DNA of 64,000 bases from NCBI GenBank assembly GCA_021801255.1, contig JAJYYH010000062.1, forward strand, positions 1 through 64,000, given 5' to 3'. The notes under the pieces are model-generated. The model did no database searches. It had not been told where the DNA came from and saw only the letters and a program-made list of their open reading frames with translations. Shown here piece by piece: positions 19,096 to 27,862 of this stretch. The stretch comes from Pseudomonadota bacterium (GTDB taxonomy: Bacteria > Pseudomonadota > Alphaproteobacteria > Acetobacterales > Acetobacteraceae). The position numbers and the translations under genes were made by a program. The first letter of the stretch is position 1. Each line of letters begins with the position of its first letter.

Positions 19096-19983
19096 TCAGG
19101 GGGTTTTGCCGATCTTATGCGCGGCCAGCGCCTCCAGTGCCTCGAGGAGCGCCGCGTGGTCACGATCCGCGCCCCCTTGCGCCACCACCGCCGAGAACAT
19201 CTGTTGCGCAATCGCGGTATTGGGCAGCGCGAGCCCGAGCTGGCGCGCCGCCGTCAGCGCCAGGTTGAGATCCTTCTGGTGCAGCCGGACGCGAAAGCCG
19301 GGGGTGAAGGCGTGATCGAGCATGCGCTGGCCATGCACCTCGAGCACCCGCGAGGAGGCGAACCCGCCCATTAGCGCGTCGCGCACCCGGGCCGGATCGG
19401 CGCCGGCGCGCGCGGCGAACAGCAGGGCCTCGGCCACCGCCTCGATATTGAGCGCGACGATGATCTGGTTGGCGACCTTGCAGGTTTGTCCGGCGCCGTT
19501 CATCTCCCCGACATGGGTGATGTTCTTGCCCATGACCTCGAACAGCGGCTTGGCCCGCGCGAAAGCCGCCGCCGGCCCGCCGACCATGATGGTGAGGCTC
19601 GCCTGCCGGGCCCCCACCTCGCCGCCCGAGACCGGGGCGTCGAGATACTGGCAGCCCCGCTTCTCGATCCGCGCGGCAAAATCCTTGGTAGCGATCGGAT
19701 CGATCGAGGACATGTCGATGACCAGCTTGCCGGCGCTCAACCCCTCGGCGACCCCGCCCGCGCCGAACAGTGCCGTCTCGACATCAGGTGTGTCCGGCAC
19801 CATCAGAACGATCACCTCGGCGCCCCGCGCGACCGCGGCGGCATCGGCCACAACCTCGGCCGCCGCGCGGAACTCGCTGGTCAGGCTGGCGCGCTCGGGC
19901 ACCACCAGATGATGGCCGGCTTTCTTGATGTTGAGCGCCATCGGGCGCCCCATGATGCCCAGCCCGATGAACCCGATCCGCAT
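19096..19983 (-). CDS. glxR: 2-hydroxy-3-oxopropionate (tartronate semialdehyde) reductase
   Basis: The 295-residue protein is a beta-hydroxyacid dehydrogenase. It has the nucleotide site GLGIMG (residues 7-12), the substrate motif DAPVSGGEVGA (about 115-125) and catalytic Lys169 in GQTCKVANQ. It should reduce tartronate semialdehyde to glycerate with NAD(P)H. hyi lies immediately upstream on the same strand, and the pair interconvert hydroxypyruvate, tartronate semialdehyde and glycerate. ATG 19983 is preferred because GGGGAGAAAG is well spaced; an in-frame ATG at 20010 overlapping the hyi stop is the alternative. Glyoxylate carboligase is not in the window. Confidence 0.9.
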   Translation of the reverse strand: MRIGFIGLGIMGRPMALNIKKAGHHLVVPERASLTSEFRAAAEVVADAAAVARGAEVIVLMVPDTPDVETALFGAGGVAEGLSAGKLVIDMSSIDPIATKDFAARIEKRGCQYLDAPVSGGEVGARQASLTIMVGGPAAAFARAKPLFEVMGKNITHVGEMNGAGQTCKVANQIIVALNIEAVAEALLFAARAGADPARVRDALMGGFASSRVLEVHGQRMLDHAFTPGFRVRLHQKDLNLALTAARQLGLALPNTAIAQQMFSAVVAQGGADRDHAALLEALEALAAHKIGKTP

Positions 19984-20002
19984 GAAGTCTTTCTCCCCGG
20001 TT

Positions 20003-20782
20003 TCAGACATGAAAGCGCTGGCGCCAGGCGAGCCCGGCCACGGTGTCGCCCGCCGGGCGATACTCGCAGCCCACCCAGCCGCCATAGCCGAGCGCATCGA
20101 TGCGCGCGAAGACATACTCCCAGCCGATCTCGCCGCTGCCCGGCTCATGCCGGTCGGGCACATCGGCGATCTGCATGTGGCGGATCAGCGGCAGCAGCCG
20201 CGCCATCCGCCGGGTGAGATCGCCCTCGCTGATCTGGCAGTGATAGAGATCGAACTGCAAACCCAGCCGCTCGCGCCCGATCGCCTCGATCACCGCCGCG
20301 CCCTGTTCGGTGGTGTTGAGGAAATAGCCCGGCATGTCGCGGTGGTTGATCGGCTCGATCACCAGCATCACCCCCGCTCTCTGCGCCTGCTCGGCGGCCC
20401 AGGCGAGATTGGCGGCGTAGAGACTGGAGAGCGTCAGCGGCGAGACCCCGGCCGGCATCAGGCCGGCCATGCAGTGCACCTGCTTGCAGCCCAGCGCATC
20501 GGCATAGTCGAGCGCCTTCTGGAAGCCGTCGCGGAATTCCTGCTGGCGCCCGGGCAGGCAGGCGAGCCCGCGCTCGCCCGCCGACCAGTCCCCAGGGGGA
20601 GCGTTGAACAGCACCTGGGTGAGGCCATTGGCGTCGAGCTTCTGACGCAATACCGCCGGCGGATGTTCATAGGGAAACAAGAACTCAACGGCGGTGAAGC
20701 CGGCGGCGGCGGCGGCGGCGAAGCGGTCGAGAAACCCCACTTCGTTGAACATCATCGACAGATTGGCGCAGAACCGCGGCAT
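20003..20782 (-). CDS. hyi: Hydroxypyruvate isomerase
   Basis: The 259-residue protein is a xylose-isomerase-like TIM barrel of the Hyi family. It starts MPRFCANLSMMFNEVGFLDR, and carries FLFPYEHPP, VHCMAGLMPAG, LVIEPINHRDMPGYFLNTTE (metal-binding Glu), LGLQFDLYHCQISEGDLTR, HMQIADVPDRHEPGSGEIGW and VGCEYRPAGDT. It converts hydroxypyruvate to tartronate semialdehyde, the substrate of the next gene product. GGGAGGAACGGG stands before ATG 20782. Normal length for the family. Confidence 0.94.
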   Translation of the reverse strand: MPRFCANLSMMFNEVGFLDRFAAAAAAGFTAVEFLFPYEHPPAVLRQKLDANGLTQVLFNAPPGDWSAGERGLACLPGRQQEFRDGFQKALDYADALGCKQVHCMAGLMPAGVSPLTLSSLYAANLAWAAEQAQRAGVMLVIEPINHRDMPGYFLNTTEQGAAVIEAIGRERLGLQFDLYHCQISEGDLTRRMARLLPLIRHMQIADVPDRHEPGSGEIGWEYVFARIDALGYGGWVGCEYRPAGDTVAGLAWRQRFHV

Positions 20783-20992
20783 CCCGTTCCTCCCGACCCT
20801 CTCGCGCGGCAATATCGCGTCGCCGCGAGACCATGGCAATAGAGGCAAGGCTAGCCGCAACCGCCGCGGTTTGCCAGAGGGGGCTCGCCGCGCCCGGCGC
20901 ACAGGACGGCGATTGCGTTGGCTCCGCCAAGCGTCGATATGATCGTTTTGCCGCCGGGGGCGAGAAGGAAACCCCGGCCGGGAAGGAGAAGC

Positions 20993-22051
20993 ATGGCCGA
21001 ACGGATGTTGATGCTGCTGTTGCTCGGGGTGCTCGTGCTGGGCTGCATCTATGTACTCTACCCTTTCTTCTCGGCGATCCTCTGGGCGGCGATCCTGGTG
21101 TTCGCGAGCTGGCCGCTGTTCCAGCGGCTGCGCCGCGCCGGCCTGCCGCGCGCGCTGGCGGCGTTGATCATGGTGCTGGTCGCGACCGTGCTGGTGCTGC
21201 TGCCGATCGCCATCGCCGTGCGCGGCGGGACCAAGGATGTCAACCATCTCCGCCTCGCCATCCAACTCGCGTTGCAGGACGGGCTGCCCGCCGCCCCCGC
21301 CTGGCTCGAAACCGTGCCGCTGGCCGGCGGCGCGCTGAGCGATCTCTGGAACGGCTGGGCCGCCGATATCAACGCCATGGTGGCGTTTTTCCGGCCCTAT
21401 TTCGGCATGATGATCGAGGCCGGCGTGCGCGCCCTGCTCGATGTCGCGCATGGCGTGGTCGATTTCGGTTTCGCCCTTTTCATCAGTTTTTTCTTTTATT
21501 ACCATGGCGAGTGGATCGGCGGCTGGCTCACCCGGCTGCTCCGCCGCGTCGCCGGGCGCCAGGCCGGGCGTTTGGGCCAGGTGATCGGGCAGACGGTACG
21601 CGGCACGGTCTATGGCATTCTCGGCAATGCCGTGATCCAGGGCCTACTCACCTTCGGCGGGTTATGGCTGGCCAATGTGCCGCGCGCGCCGCTGCTCGGG
21701 CTGGTCGCGGGATTTCTCGCCATGCTGCCGATCGGCGCACCGCTGGTCTGGGTTCCCGCCATGCTCTGGCTGCTCGGCACCGGGGCGACCGGACGGGCGA
21801 TATTTCTCGCGCTCTACGGCCTCATCGTGGTGACCGGACCGGACCACGTCATCCGGCCCTATTTCATTGCCCGCGGCGCCCGCCTGCCGTTTCTGCCGAC
21901 CGTGCTCGGGGTTATCGGCGGCGCCCTCGGCTTCGGCCTGCTCGGCGTTTTTCTGGGCCCCGTACTGCTCGGAATCGGCCTCTCGCTCGCCCGGGAATTC
22001 GCCGATGGCGGCGAGACCGCGACGAACCCGGCCGAACCGCTCGCGCGATGA
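20993..22051 (+). CDS. AI-2E family transporter (PerM-like membrane protein)
   Basis: The 352-residue inner-membrane protein has about eight membrane segments. It shows the family features LYPFFSAILWAAILVFASWP LFQRL, VATVLVLLPIAIAV, FISFFFYYHGEWI, GTVYGILGNAVIQGLLTFGG and ILWLLGTGATG-like segments near the end. Members are called AI-2E transporters, but many act as antiporters or have unknown substrates, so quorum-sensing activity should not be assumed. GGAAGGAGAAGC precedes ATG 20993. The stop overlaps the first ATG of a 26-bp tandem repeat leading into yraN. Confidence 0.9.
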   Translation: MAERMLMLLLLGVLVLGCIYVLYPFFSAILWAAILVFASWPLFQRLRRAGLPRALAALIMVLVATVLVLLPIAIAVRGGTKDVNHLRLAIQLALQDGLPAAPAWLETVPLAGGALSDLWNGWAADINAMVAFFRPYFGMMIEAGVRALLDVAHGVVDFGFALFISFFFYYHGEWIGGWLTRLLRRVAGRQAGRLGQVIGQTVRGTVYGILGNAVIQGLLTFGGLWLANVPRAPLLGLVAGFLAMLPIGAPLVWVPAMLWLLGTGATGRAIFLALYGLIVVTGPDHVIRPYFIARGARLPFLPTVLGVIGGALGFGLLGVFLGPVLLGIGLSLAREFADGGETATNPAEPLAR

Positions 22052-22128
22052 ATGGCCCCGCGCGGCTCGCGCGATGAATGGCCCCGCGCGGCTCGCGCGA
22101 TGAATGGCCCCGCGCGGCTCGCGCGATG
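22048..22128. repeat. 26-bp tandem repeat bridging two genes
   Basis: Three identical 26-bp units (ATGAATGGCCCCGCGCGGCT CGCGCG) start at 22048, 22074 and 22100. A partial fourth begins at 22126 and supplies the start of yraN. Each unit contains an ATGA stop-start signal. The first ATGA overlaps the stop of the transporter gene. Since 26 is not a multiple of three, each unit sits in a different frame. Confidence 0.95.
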
Positions 22129-22512
22129 AACAGCCCCGCGCCGCGACGGGCCGCGCGGGGCCTCTCCGCCGAACGGCGCGGCCGCGCCGCCGAGGCGCTC
22201 GCCGAAGCGGCGCTCAGCGCCGCCGGCTGGACCATCCTCGGACGTCGGCTGCGCACCGCGGCGGGCGAAATCGACCTCGCCGCCGAACGCGCCGGCCTGC
22301 TTGCCTTTATCGAGGTAAAATCCCGCCCCAGCCTCGCCGCCGCCGCCGCCGCCATCACCCCACGCCAACAACGCCGCCTGCTTGCCGCCGCCGCAATCCT
22401 GCTCGGCGAACACCCCGACTGGGGCCAGAACGGGGTGCGCTTCGATGTCGTGGTGGTTAGCGCCCAGGGCGAGATCCGCCGGATCACCGACGCCTTTCGC
22501 GCGGAAGCCTAG
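22126..22512 (+). CDS. yraN: YraN family protein (UPF0102)
   Basis: The 128-residue protein matches UPF0102: RGRAAEALAEAALSAAGWTI LGRRLRTAAGEIDLAAER, LLAFIEVKSRPS, and GVRFDVVVVS. The D-x(n)-EVK arrangement is that of a restriction-endonuclease-like fold, so a nuclease role is suspected but not established. ATG 22126 is the last of four ATGs created by the upstream tandem repeat. An in-frame upstream ATG at 22078 would add a repeat-derived tail, so slipping of the repeat could change the N-terminus. Confidence 0.9.
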   Translation: MNSPAPRRAARGLSAERRGRAAEALAEAALSAAGWTILGRRLRTAAGEIDLAAERAGLLAFIEVKSRPSLAAAAAAITPRQQRRLLAAAAILLGEHPDWGQNGVRFDVVVVSAQGEIRRITDAFRAEA

Positions 22513-22604
22513 GGCCAGGCCACGCCTCGGACACGCTCAGGTGACAGGCCGGGCCGGACGCGGTAATGGCTGGGTTTCGTTGATCGAAGGGTGCTCCACG
22601 CGCA

Positions 22605-25244
22605 ATGGCCAGCAGCAACGATATCCGTGCCGCCTTCCTCGATTTCTTTGCCCAGAATGGCCATCAGGTGGTGGCAAGCTCGCCCTTGGTGCCGCGTAAC
22701 GACCCGAGCCTCTTGTTCACCAATAGCGGCATGGTGCAGTTCAAGAACGTTTTCACCGGCCAGGAAACCCGCCCCTATCAGCGCGCCACCACGGCGCAGA
22801 AATGCGTCCGCGCCGGCGGCAAGCACAACGATCTCGATAATGTCGGTTACACCGCGCGCCATCATACGTTTTTCGAGATGCTGGGCAATTTCAGCTTCGG
22901 CGATTATTTCAAGGATGTCGCGATCGAGCTTGCCTGGACGCTGATTACCCGCGATTTTGGGCTGCCACCGGAGCGGCTGCTAGTGACCGTCTATTCCGAG
23001 GACGAGGATGCCGCGCGGCTCTGGCGCCAGATCGCCGGGCTACCCGAGGCCCGCATCATCCGCATCGCGACTGCCGATAATTTCTGGCGCATGGGCGATA
23101 CCGGCCCTTGCGGCCCCTGTTCGGAGATTTTCTACGACCATGGCCCCGAGATTCCCGGCGGCCCGCCGGGCAGCGAGGACGCCGAAGGCGATCGCTTCGT
23201 CGAGATCTGGAACCTTGTCTTCATGCAGTTCGAGGAGGGCCCGCCCGGCGTCCGCACCGCCCTGCCGCGCCCCTCGATCGATACTGGCATGGGCCTTGAG
23301 CGCTTCGCCGCCATCCTCCAGGGCAAACACGACAATTACGACACCGACACGCTGCGCGCGCTGATCCTGGCCAGCGCCGAGGCCACCGGCCAGGCGCCCG
23401 ACGGGGCGCACAAAATCAGCCACCGCGTCGTCGCCGATCATCTGCGCAGCTCAGCCTTCCTCATCGCCGACGGCGTGCTGCCCTCGAACGAGGGGCGCGG
23501 CTATGTGCTGCGCCGGATCATGCGCCGCGCCATGCGCCATGCGCATCTGATGGGCGCGCCGGCGCCGCTGCTCCATCGCCTCGTGCCGGCGCTGATCCGC
23601 CAGATGGGCATTGCCTATCCCGAACTCGGCCGCGCCGAGGCGCTGATCGCCGAGACCCTGCACCTGGAGGAGACCCGCTTCAAGCTGATGCTCGAGCGCG
23701 GCCTCCACCTCCTCGCCGAAGAGACGGAAAAGCTCGGCTCGGGCACCCGACTGCCCGGCGAGGTCGCCTTCCGCCTCTATGACACATTTGGTTTCCCGCT
23801 CGATCTCACCCAGGACGCGCTCCGCGAACAGGGGCGGAGCGTCGATCTCGCGGGGTTCGAGGTTGCGATGGCGGCGCAGCGGGCGCGCGCGCGCGCCGCC
23901 TGGGCGGGATCAGGGGAAGCCGCGACCGAGCGGGTGTGGTTCGAGACCAGGGAACAGACCGGCCCCAGCGAGTTCCTCGGCTACGCCACCGAGACCGCGG
24001 AAGCGACGATCCTCGCCCTCATCGCCGAGGGCAAGCCGGTCGAGCGCGCCGGCGCCGGACGCGAGATCGCCGTCATCCTCAACCAGACGCCGTTTTATGG
24101 CGAAAGCGGCGGCCAGCTCGGCGATACCGGCACCATCACCGGCGCCGAGGGCTTGCGCATTGCCATCACCGACACGCAGAAAAAACTCGGCGATCTCATA
24201 GTCCATCTCGGCCGCATCGAGGCCGGCACCGCGCGCGTCGGTGCCGCGGTGCTGGCCGAGGTCGATCACCCCCGCCGCCGCGCCATCCGCGCCGCCCATT
24301 CCGCGACGCACCTCCTGCATGAGGCGCTGCGTCGGCGGCTCGGGACGCATGTGACGCAGAAAGGCAGCCTCAACGCCCCTGACCGGCTGCGCTTCGACAT
24401 CAGCCACCCGCGCCCCCTGAGCGCCGAGGACATCGCCGCGGTCGAGGCCGAGGTGAATGCCCGTATTCGTGAAAACAGCGCGGTTGCCACCCGGCTGATG
24501 ACGCCCGAGGAGGCGGTGGCGCTCGGCGCCATGGCGCTGTTCGGCGAAAAATACGGCGAGGAGGTGCGCGTCGTGATGATGGGCGGCCCGGACGGCAACA
24601 AGCCCGCCTGGTCGATCGAGCTGTGCGGCGGCACGCATGTCGCGCGCACCGGCGATATCGGGCTGTTTCGCGTCACCGCCGAGAGCGCGGTCGGCGCCGG
24701 GCTGCGCCGCATCGAGGCGGCGACCGGGGCCGGGGCGCTCGCCTTCATCGCCGAAAACGAGCGCCGGCTGAACGAGGCGGCGGCCCTCCTACGCGCCCAC
24801 CCCGCCGATTTGCCCGCCCGCCTCGCGGCCCTGCTGGAGGAGCGCCGGCGGCTCGAAAACCAGGTGAACGAGTTGCAGCGCAAACTCGCGACCGGCGCCG
24901 CCGAGGCGGCGATCGAGGATGTCGGCGGTGTGCGCCTTGCCGCGCGCAATCTCGGCGATGTCGCGGCCCGCGATCTCAAGGGTCTGGCGGATGCCATCCA
25001 GAAACAGCTCGGCAGCGGCATCGTGGCGCTGGTTTCGACCGCCGAGGGCAAGGCAAACATCGTCGTCGGCGTCTCGGCCGACCTCACCGCCCGTTTCAGC
25101 GCCGTTGATCTGGCCCGCGCCGCCAGCGCCGCGGTCGGCGGCAAGGGCGGCGGCGGGCGGGCGGACATGGCACAGGCCGGCGGCCCGGATGGTGCCCGCG
25201 CCGACCAAGCGCTAGCGGCGATCCGCGAGCGCCTCGCCGCCTGA
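22605..25244 (+). CDS. alaS: Alanine-tRNA ligase
   Basis: The 879-residue enzyme is complete. The class II catalytic core holds motif 1 ([18 protein letters not shown]) and [20 protein letters not shown]. The editing domain has [17 protein letters not shown] and [13 protein letters not shown], which provide the zinc-binding His and Cys residues. A coiled coil (around 725-770) leads to the C-Ala domain, with the [15 protein letters not shown] motif at the end. It charges tRNA-Ala and clears mischarged Ser and Gly. It is the first gene of a plus-strand run with comF, grxC and DUF1178; comF starts immediately after its stop. Confidence 0.99.
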   Translation: MASSNDIRAAFLDFFAQNGHQVVASSPLVPRNDPSLLFTNSGMVQFKNVFTGQETRPYQRATTAQKCVRAGGKHNDLDNVGYTARHHTFFEMLGNFSFGDYFKDVAIELAWTLITRDFGLPPERLLVTVYSEDEDAARLWRQIAGLPEARIIRIATADNFWRMGDTGPCGPCSEIFYDHGPEIPGGPPGSEDAEGDRFVEIWNLVFMQFEEGPPGVRTALPRPSIDTGMGLERFAAILQGKHDNYDTDTLRALILASAEATGQAPDGAHKISHRVVADHLRSSAFLIADGVLPSNEGRGYVLRRIMRRAMRHAHLMGAPAPLLHRLVPALIRQMGIAYPELGRAEALIAETLHLEETRFKLMLERGLHLLAEETEKLGSGTRLPGEVAFRLYDTFGFPLDLTQDALREQGRSVDLAGFEVAMAAQRARARAAWAGSGEAATERVWFETREQTGPSEFLGYATETAEATILALIAEGKPVERAGAGREIAVILNQTPFYGESGGQLGDTGTITGAEGLRIAITDTQKKLGDLIVHLGRIEAGTARVGAAVLAEVDHPRRRAIRAAHSATHLLHEALRRRLGTHVTQKGSLNAPDRLRFDISHPRPLSAEDIAAVEAEVNARIRENSAVATRLMTPEEAVALGAMALFGEKYGEEVRVVMMGGPDGNKPAWSIELCGGTHVARTGDIGLFRVTAESAVGAGLRRIEAATGAGALAFIAENERRLNEAAALLRAHPADLPARLAALLEERRRLENQVNELQRKLATGAAEAAIEDVGGVRLAARNLGDVAARDLKGLADAIQKQLGSGIVALVSTAEGKANIVVGVSADLTARFSAVDLARAASAAVGGKGGGGRADMAQAGGPDGARADQALAAIRERLAA

Positions 25245-25245
25245 A

Positions 25246-26013
25246 ATGCTGCCCCCGCGGCATGCGGAAAGGCTGCTCCGCCGCGCCGCGACCGGGCTGC
25301 TCGACGTTCTGCTGCCGCCGCTCTGCCTCACCTGTGACCGCCCAGTGGGAGCCCCCGGGCAGTTCTGTTCGGCCTGTTTCCAGCGCGTGAGCTTCATCAC
25401 CGCGCCCTGTTGCGTCCGCTGCGGCGCGCCCTTCGTGCATATCGCCTTTTCCGGCGCCGACGGGCTCTGCCCGCATTGCCGCGCCCATCCGCCGCAATTC
25501 GACCGTGCCCGCGCCGCCTTCCGCTATGACGCGATGGCCAAGCGGCTGATCCTGCCGTTCAAGCATGGCGATCGCACCGAACTCGCCCTCCCGCTCGCCC
25601 GTTTCATGGCGCGCGCCGGGGGTGATCTACTCCAGGCCGCCGATCTCCTGGTGCCGGTGCCGCTGCACCGCTCCCGCCTGCTCGCCCGCCGCTATAATCA
25701 GGCGGCGCTGCTCGCCTTCGCGCTGGGCCGCCTCGGTGGCCGGCGTGTGCTGGTCGATGCCCTGCTGCGTCGGCGCGCCACCGCCATGCTCGGCGATCTC
25801 GGCGCCGCCGAGCGGGCGGTGGAAATGGCGGATGCCATCGCGCTTCGCCCGAGGCACGCCGGGCGCATCGCCGGACAGCGCGTCCTGCTCATCGATGACG
25901 TTCTCACCTCGGGCGCCACCGCCAATGCCTGCGCCGCCGCCCTCCGCGCGGGTGGGGCGAGCGGGGTCGATGTGCTGGCGCTCGCCCGCGTGCCCGACCC
26001 GCGGGTGCAGTGA
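25246..26013 (+). CDS. ComF family protein (phosphoribosyltransferase-like)
   Basis: The 255-residue protein has an N-terminal zinc-ribbon-like region with Cys pairs (CLTC, FCSAC, CVRCGAPF, CPHC). The C-terminal phosphoribosyltransferase domain carries the PRPP-binding motif VLLIDDVLTSGATANA near residues 216-231. LVPVPLHRSRLLARRYNQAA is the ComF family signature. In other bacteria ComF supports DNA uptake; in most alphaproteobacteria its role is untested. It starts one base after the alaS stop, so translation is probably coupled. Confidence 0.93.
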   Translation: MLPPRHAERLLRRAATGLLDVLLPPLCLTCDRPVGAPGQFCSACFQRVSFITAPCCVRCGAPFVHIAFSGADGLCPHCRAHPPQFDRARAAFRYDAMAKRLILPFKHGDRTELALPLARFMARAGGDLLQAADLLVPVPLHRSRLLARRYNQAALLAFALGRLGGRRVLVDALLRRRATAMLGDLGAAERAVEMADAIALRPRHAGRIAGQRVLLIDDVLTSGATANACAAALRAGGASGVDVLALARVPDPRVQ

Positions 26014-26102
26014 TTTTCCCCGGAGCCGCCGCCGTGGCGCGGAAAATGCCTCTTGCCATCAGCGGCCTCGCAGCACATTTCTTGTACAGTGCCGGAGGAC
26101 GA

Positions 26103-26366
26103 ATGCCGAAGATCGAAATCTATACCCAGCCGCTCTGCCCCTATTGCGCCCGCGCCAAGCGGCTATTGGAGCAGAAGCGGGTCGCTTTCGAGGAAATCGA
26201 CGCCCCGCACGGCACGCCGGCGCGCGCGGAGGCCATCCGCCGCTCGGGTGGGCGCAGTTCGGTGCCGCAGATTTTCATCGCCGGCCAGCCGATCGGCGGC
26301 TGTGATGATCTCTACGCGCTCGACGCCGCCGGCAAGCTCGATCCCCTGCTGCACCGGGCGGCATGA
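26103..26366 (+). CDS. grxC: Glutaredoxin 3
   Basis: The 87-residue protein is a dithiol glutaredoxin. It has the active site CPYC (Cys12, Cys15), the TVPQIF-like segment SSVPQIFIAGQPIGG for glutathione binding, and CDDLYALDAAGKL at the C-terminus. It reduces protein disulfides and glutathione-mixed disulfides in the cytoplasm. CCGGAGGA precedes ATG 26103. Its stop overlaps the next start by four bases (ATGA), a common arrangement of grxC with DUF1178 genes in alphaproteobacteria. Confidence 0.96.
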   Translation: MPKIEIYTQPLCPYCARAKRLLEQKRVAFEEIDAPHGTPARAEAIRRSGGRSSVPQIFIAGQPIGGCDDLYALDAAGKLDPLLHRAA

Positions 26367-26839
26367 TCCACTATCAGCTCCGCTGCCCCGCCGAGCACGG
26401 CTTCGATGGTTGGTTCCAGAGCAGCGCCGCCTTCGAAAGCCAGGCGAAAGCCGGCCTGCTCACCTGCCCGGTCTGTGGCGCAACTGCGATCACCCGCGCC
26501 CTGATGGCCCCGGCACTCGCCCGCGGCGCACCCTCCCCCGCGGTTGCCTCCCCTGTCCCCCCCGCCCAGGAGCCAACCCCCGCGCCAGCGCGCCGGGCGG
26601 TGACGACGGAGATGCTGCCCGACCAGATGCGCGCCGCGCTCCAGCGGCTGCGGGGCGAAATCGAGAAAAACTGCGACTATGTCGGCCCGGCTTTCTCCGA
26701 GGAGGCGCGGCGCATCCATCGCGGCGAGAGCGCGCGGCGGGCGATCTACGGCGAGGCAACCCCCGAACAGGCCGAACAACTCGACGCCGAAGGCATCAGC
26801 ATCGCCCGCATCCCCTGGGTGCCCCGCGCCGACGGCTGA
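26363..26839 (+). CDS. DUF1178 family protein
   Basis: The 158-residue protein opens MIHYQLRCPAEHGFDGWFQS and has a CPVCG pair (CPVCGATAITRALMAPA), the usual DUF1178 start with a possible zinc site. A Pro/Ala-rich linker follows. The conserved C-terminal part has LRGEIEKNCDYVGPAFSEEA RRIHRGE, IYGEATPEQAEQLDAEGISI and IPWVPRADG. The function is unknown. It is coupled to grxC by ATGA and followed by the large family I repeat cluster. Confidence 0.93.
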   Translation: MIHYQLRCPAEHGFDGWFQSSAAFESQAKAGLLTCPVCGATAITRALMAPALARGAPSPAVASPVPPAQEPTPAPARRAVTTEMLPDQMRAALQRLRGEIEKNCDYVGPAFSEEARRIHRGESARRAIYGEATPEQAEQLDAEGISIARIPWVPRADG

Positions 26840-26848
26840 GCGCGCAGG

Positions 26849-27049
26849 AAGGCCAGGGGGCGCTGCCCCCTGGACCCTGGCCAAAGGCAAGGCCCTTGGA
26901 ACCCGTTCCGAAGAAAGGCTTTGCCGGGGAGGGGGCCGACACGCGGTCGAAATGCCTCACCGGCCCCCTCCCCGGCAAAGCCCTTATGAATTGAGGTCCA
27001 GGGGCTCGGCCCCTGGCGGGAGGTCCAGGAGGGCAGCGCCCTCTTGGCC
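26849..27049. repeat. Compound family I repeat with a 22-bp perfect palindrome
   Basis: The region fills the whole gap between two convergent genes. From the left it begins as a family I element in the sense of DUF1178 (GGCCAGGGGGCGCTGCCCCC, then GCAAGGCCCTTGGAACCCGTTCC). From the right it begins as the same kind of element in the sense of the SDR gene (GGCCAAGAGGGCGCTGCCCT). Between them lies a perfect 22-bp inverted repeat (26917-26938 and 26961-26982) with a 22-base loop. The whole can fold into strong hairpins on both strands and probably ends transcription both ways. Confidence 0.85.
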
Positions 27050-27829
27050 TTATCTGGCACGCCGGCTGCCGGCGGCGCGGGCGGCGGCGAAGAACAGGCG
27101 CCAGGGCAGGAGGCGAGTAATTTTGAGCGGCAGCACGAGTTGCCAGGGAAAAGCGATTTCGAAGCGGGTGCCGCGCAGGCCGCGGCAGATCCGGGCGGCG
27201 GCATCCTCGGCCGAAAGCAGGAAAGGCATCGGAAACTTATTGACGTCCGTGAGTGGGGTTTTGACGAAGCCGGGGTTGATGACCTGGACCAGGATGCCGG
27301 TCTTTTCGCTCTCGAAGCGGAGCGAGCTTGCCATGTGGATCAACGCCGCCTTACTGGCGCCATAGGCGGTGGCGAGCGGCAGGCCGACATAGCCGGCGAC
27401 GGAAGCGACGATGGCGATCTGGCCGCGCTTCCGGGCAAGCATGCCGGGCAGCACTGCGGCCAGCATGTGGGCGGTGCCCATCACATTGACCTCGATCTGG
27501 TGGCGGAAGGCGGCGACGTCGAAATCCGCCGCCCCCATGCGCCGCCAGGCGCCGGCATTGCTGATGGCCAGTGCCACTGGTCGGCCGGCGATTTCCTCGA
27601 TCCGGGCATGGGCGGATTTCATGGCCGCGGCGTCGGTGACATCGGCGGGCACGACGAGCGCGCGGCTGGCCGGATAGCGGCGCGCGAGTTCCGCCAACTC
27701 GGCCTGGCGCCGCGCCGTCAGCGCCACCGTCCAGCCCTCGTCCAGCAGCCGCCGCGCCACCTCGCGCCCGATCCCCGAGGAGGCACCGGTAATCCACGCC
27801 ACGCCGTCGCTGGGCTGCATCGGGGTCAT
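27050..27829 (-). CDS. Short-chain dehydrogenase/reductase
   Basis: The 259-residue protein is a classical SDR. It has the cofactor motif TGASSGIG (residues 14-21), NAG (91-93), and the catalytic Ser143, Tyr156 and Lys160 (YGASK). The C-terminal 40 residues include a hydrophobic stretch (FPWQLVLPLKITRLLPWRLF) that may sit on the membrane. The substrate is unknown; NADP(H) preference is suggested by the ARR at positions 39-41. It is the last gene of the leftward run and follows the DUF6134 gene by 33 bases. Confidence 0.92.
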   Translation of the reverse strand: MTPMQPSDGVAWITGASSGIGREVARRLLDEGWTVALTARRQAELAELARRYPASRALVVPADVTDAAAMKSAHARIEEIAGRPVALAISNAGAWRRMGAADFDVAAFRHQIEVNVMGTAHMLAAVLPGMLARKRGQIAIVASVAGYVGLPLATAYGASKAALIHMASSLRFESEKTGILVQVINPGFVKTPLTDVNKFPMPFLLSAEDAAARICRGLRGTRFEIAFPWQLVLPLKITRLLPWRLFFAAARAAGSRRAR

Positions 27830-27862
27830 ACGCCCACTCCCGCTTTCATCCCGCGTCAGTCC

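Noticed and set aside
20993-22051. Quorum-sensing AI-2 exporter
   Set aside because: The family name reflects one member; without luxS or other evidence only a permease of unknown substrate can be claimed.
22078-22512. Upstream ATG (22078) as the start of yraN
   Set aside because: It would add a tail made only of the tandem repeat; the 22126 start gives the normal UPF0102 length.
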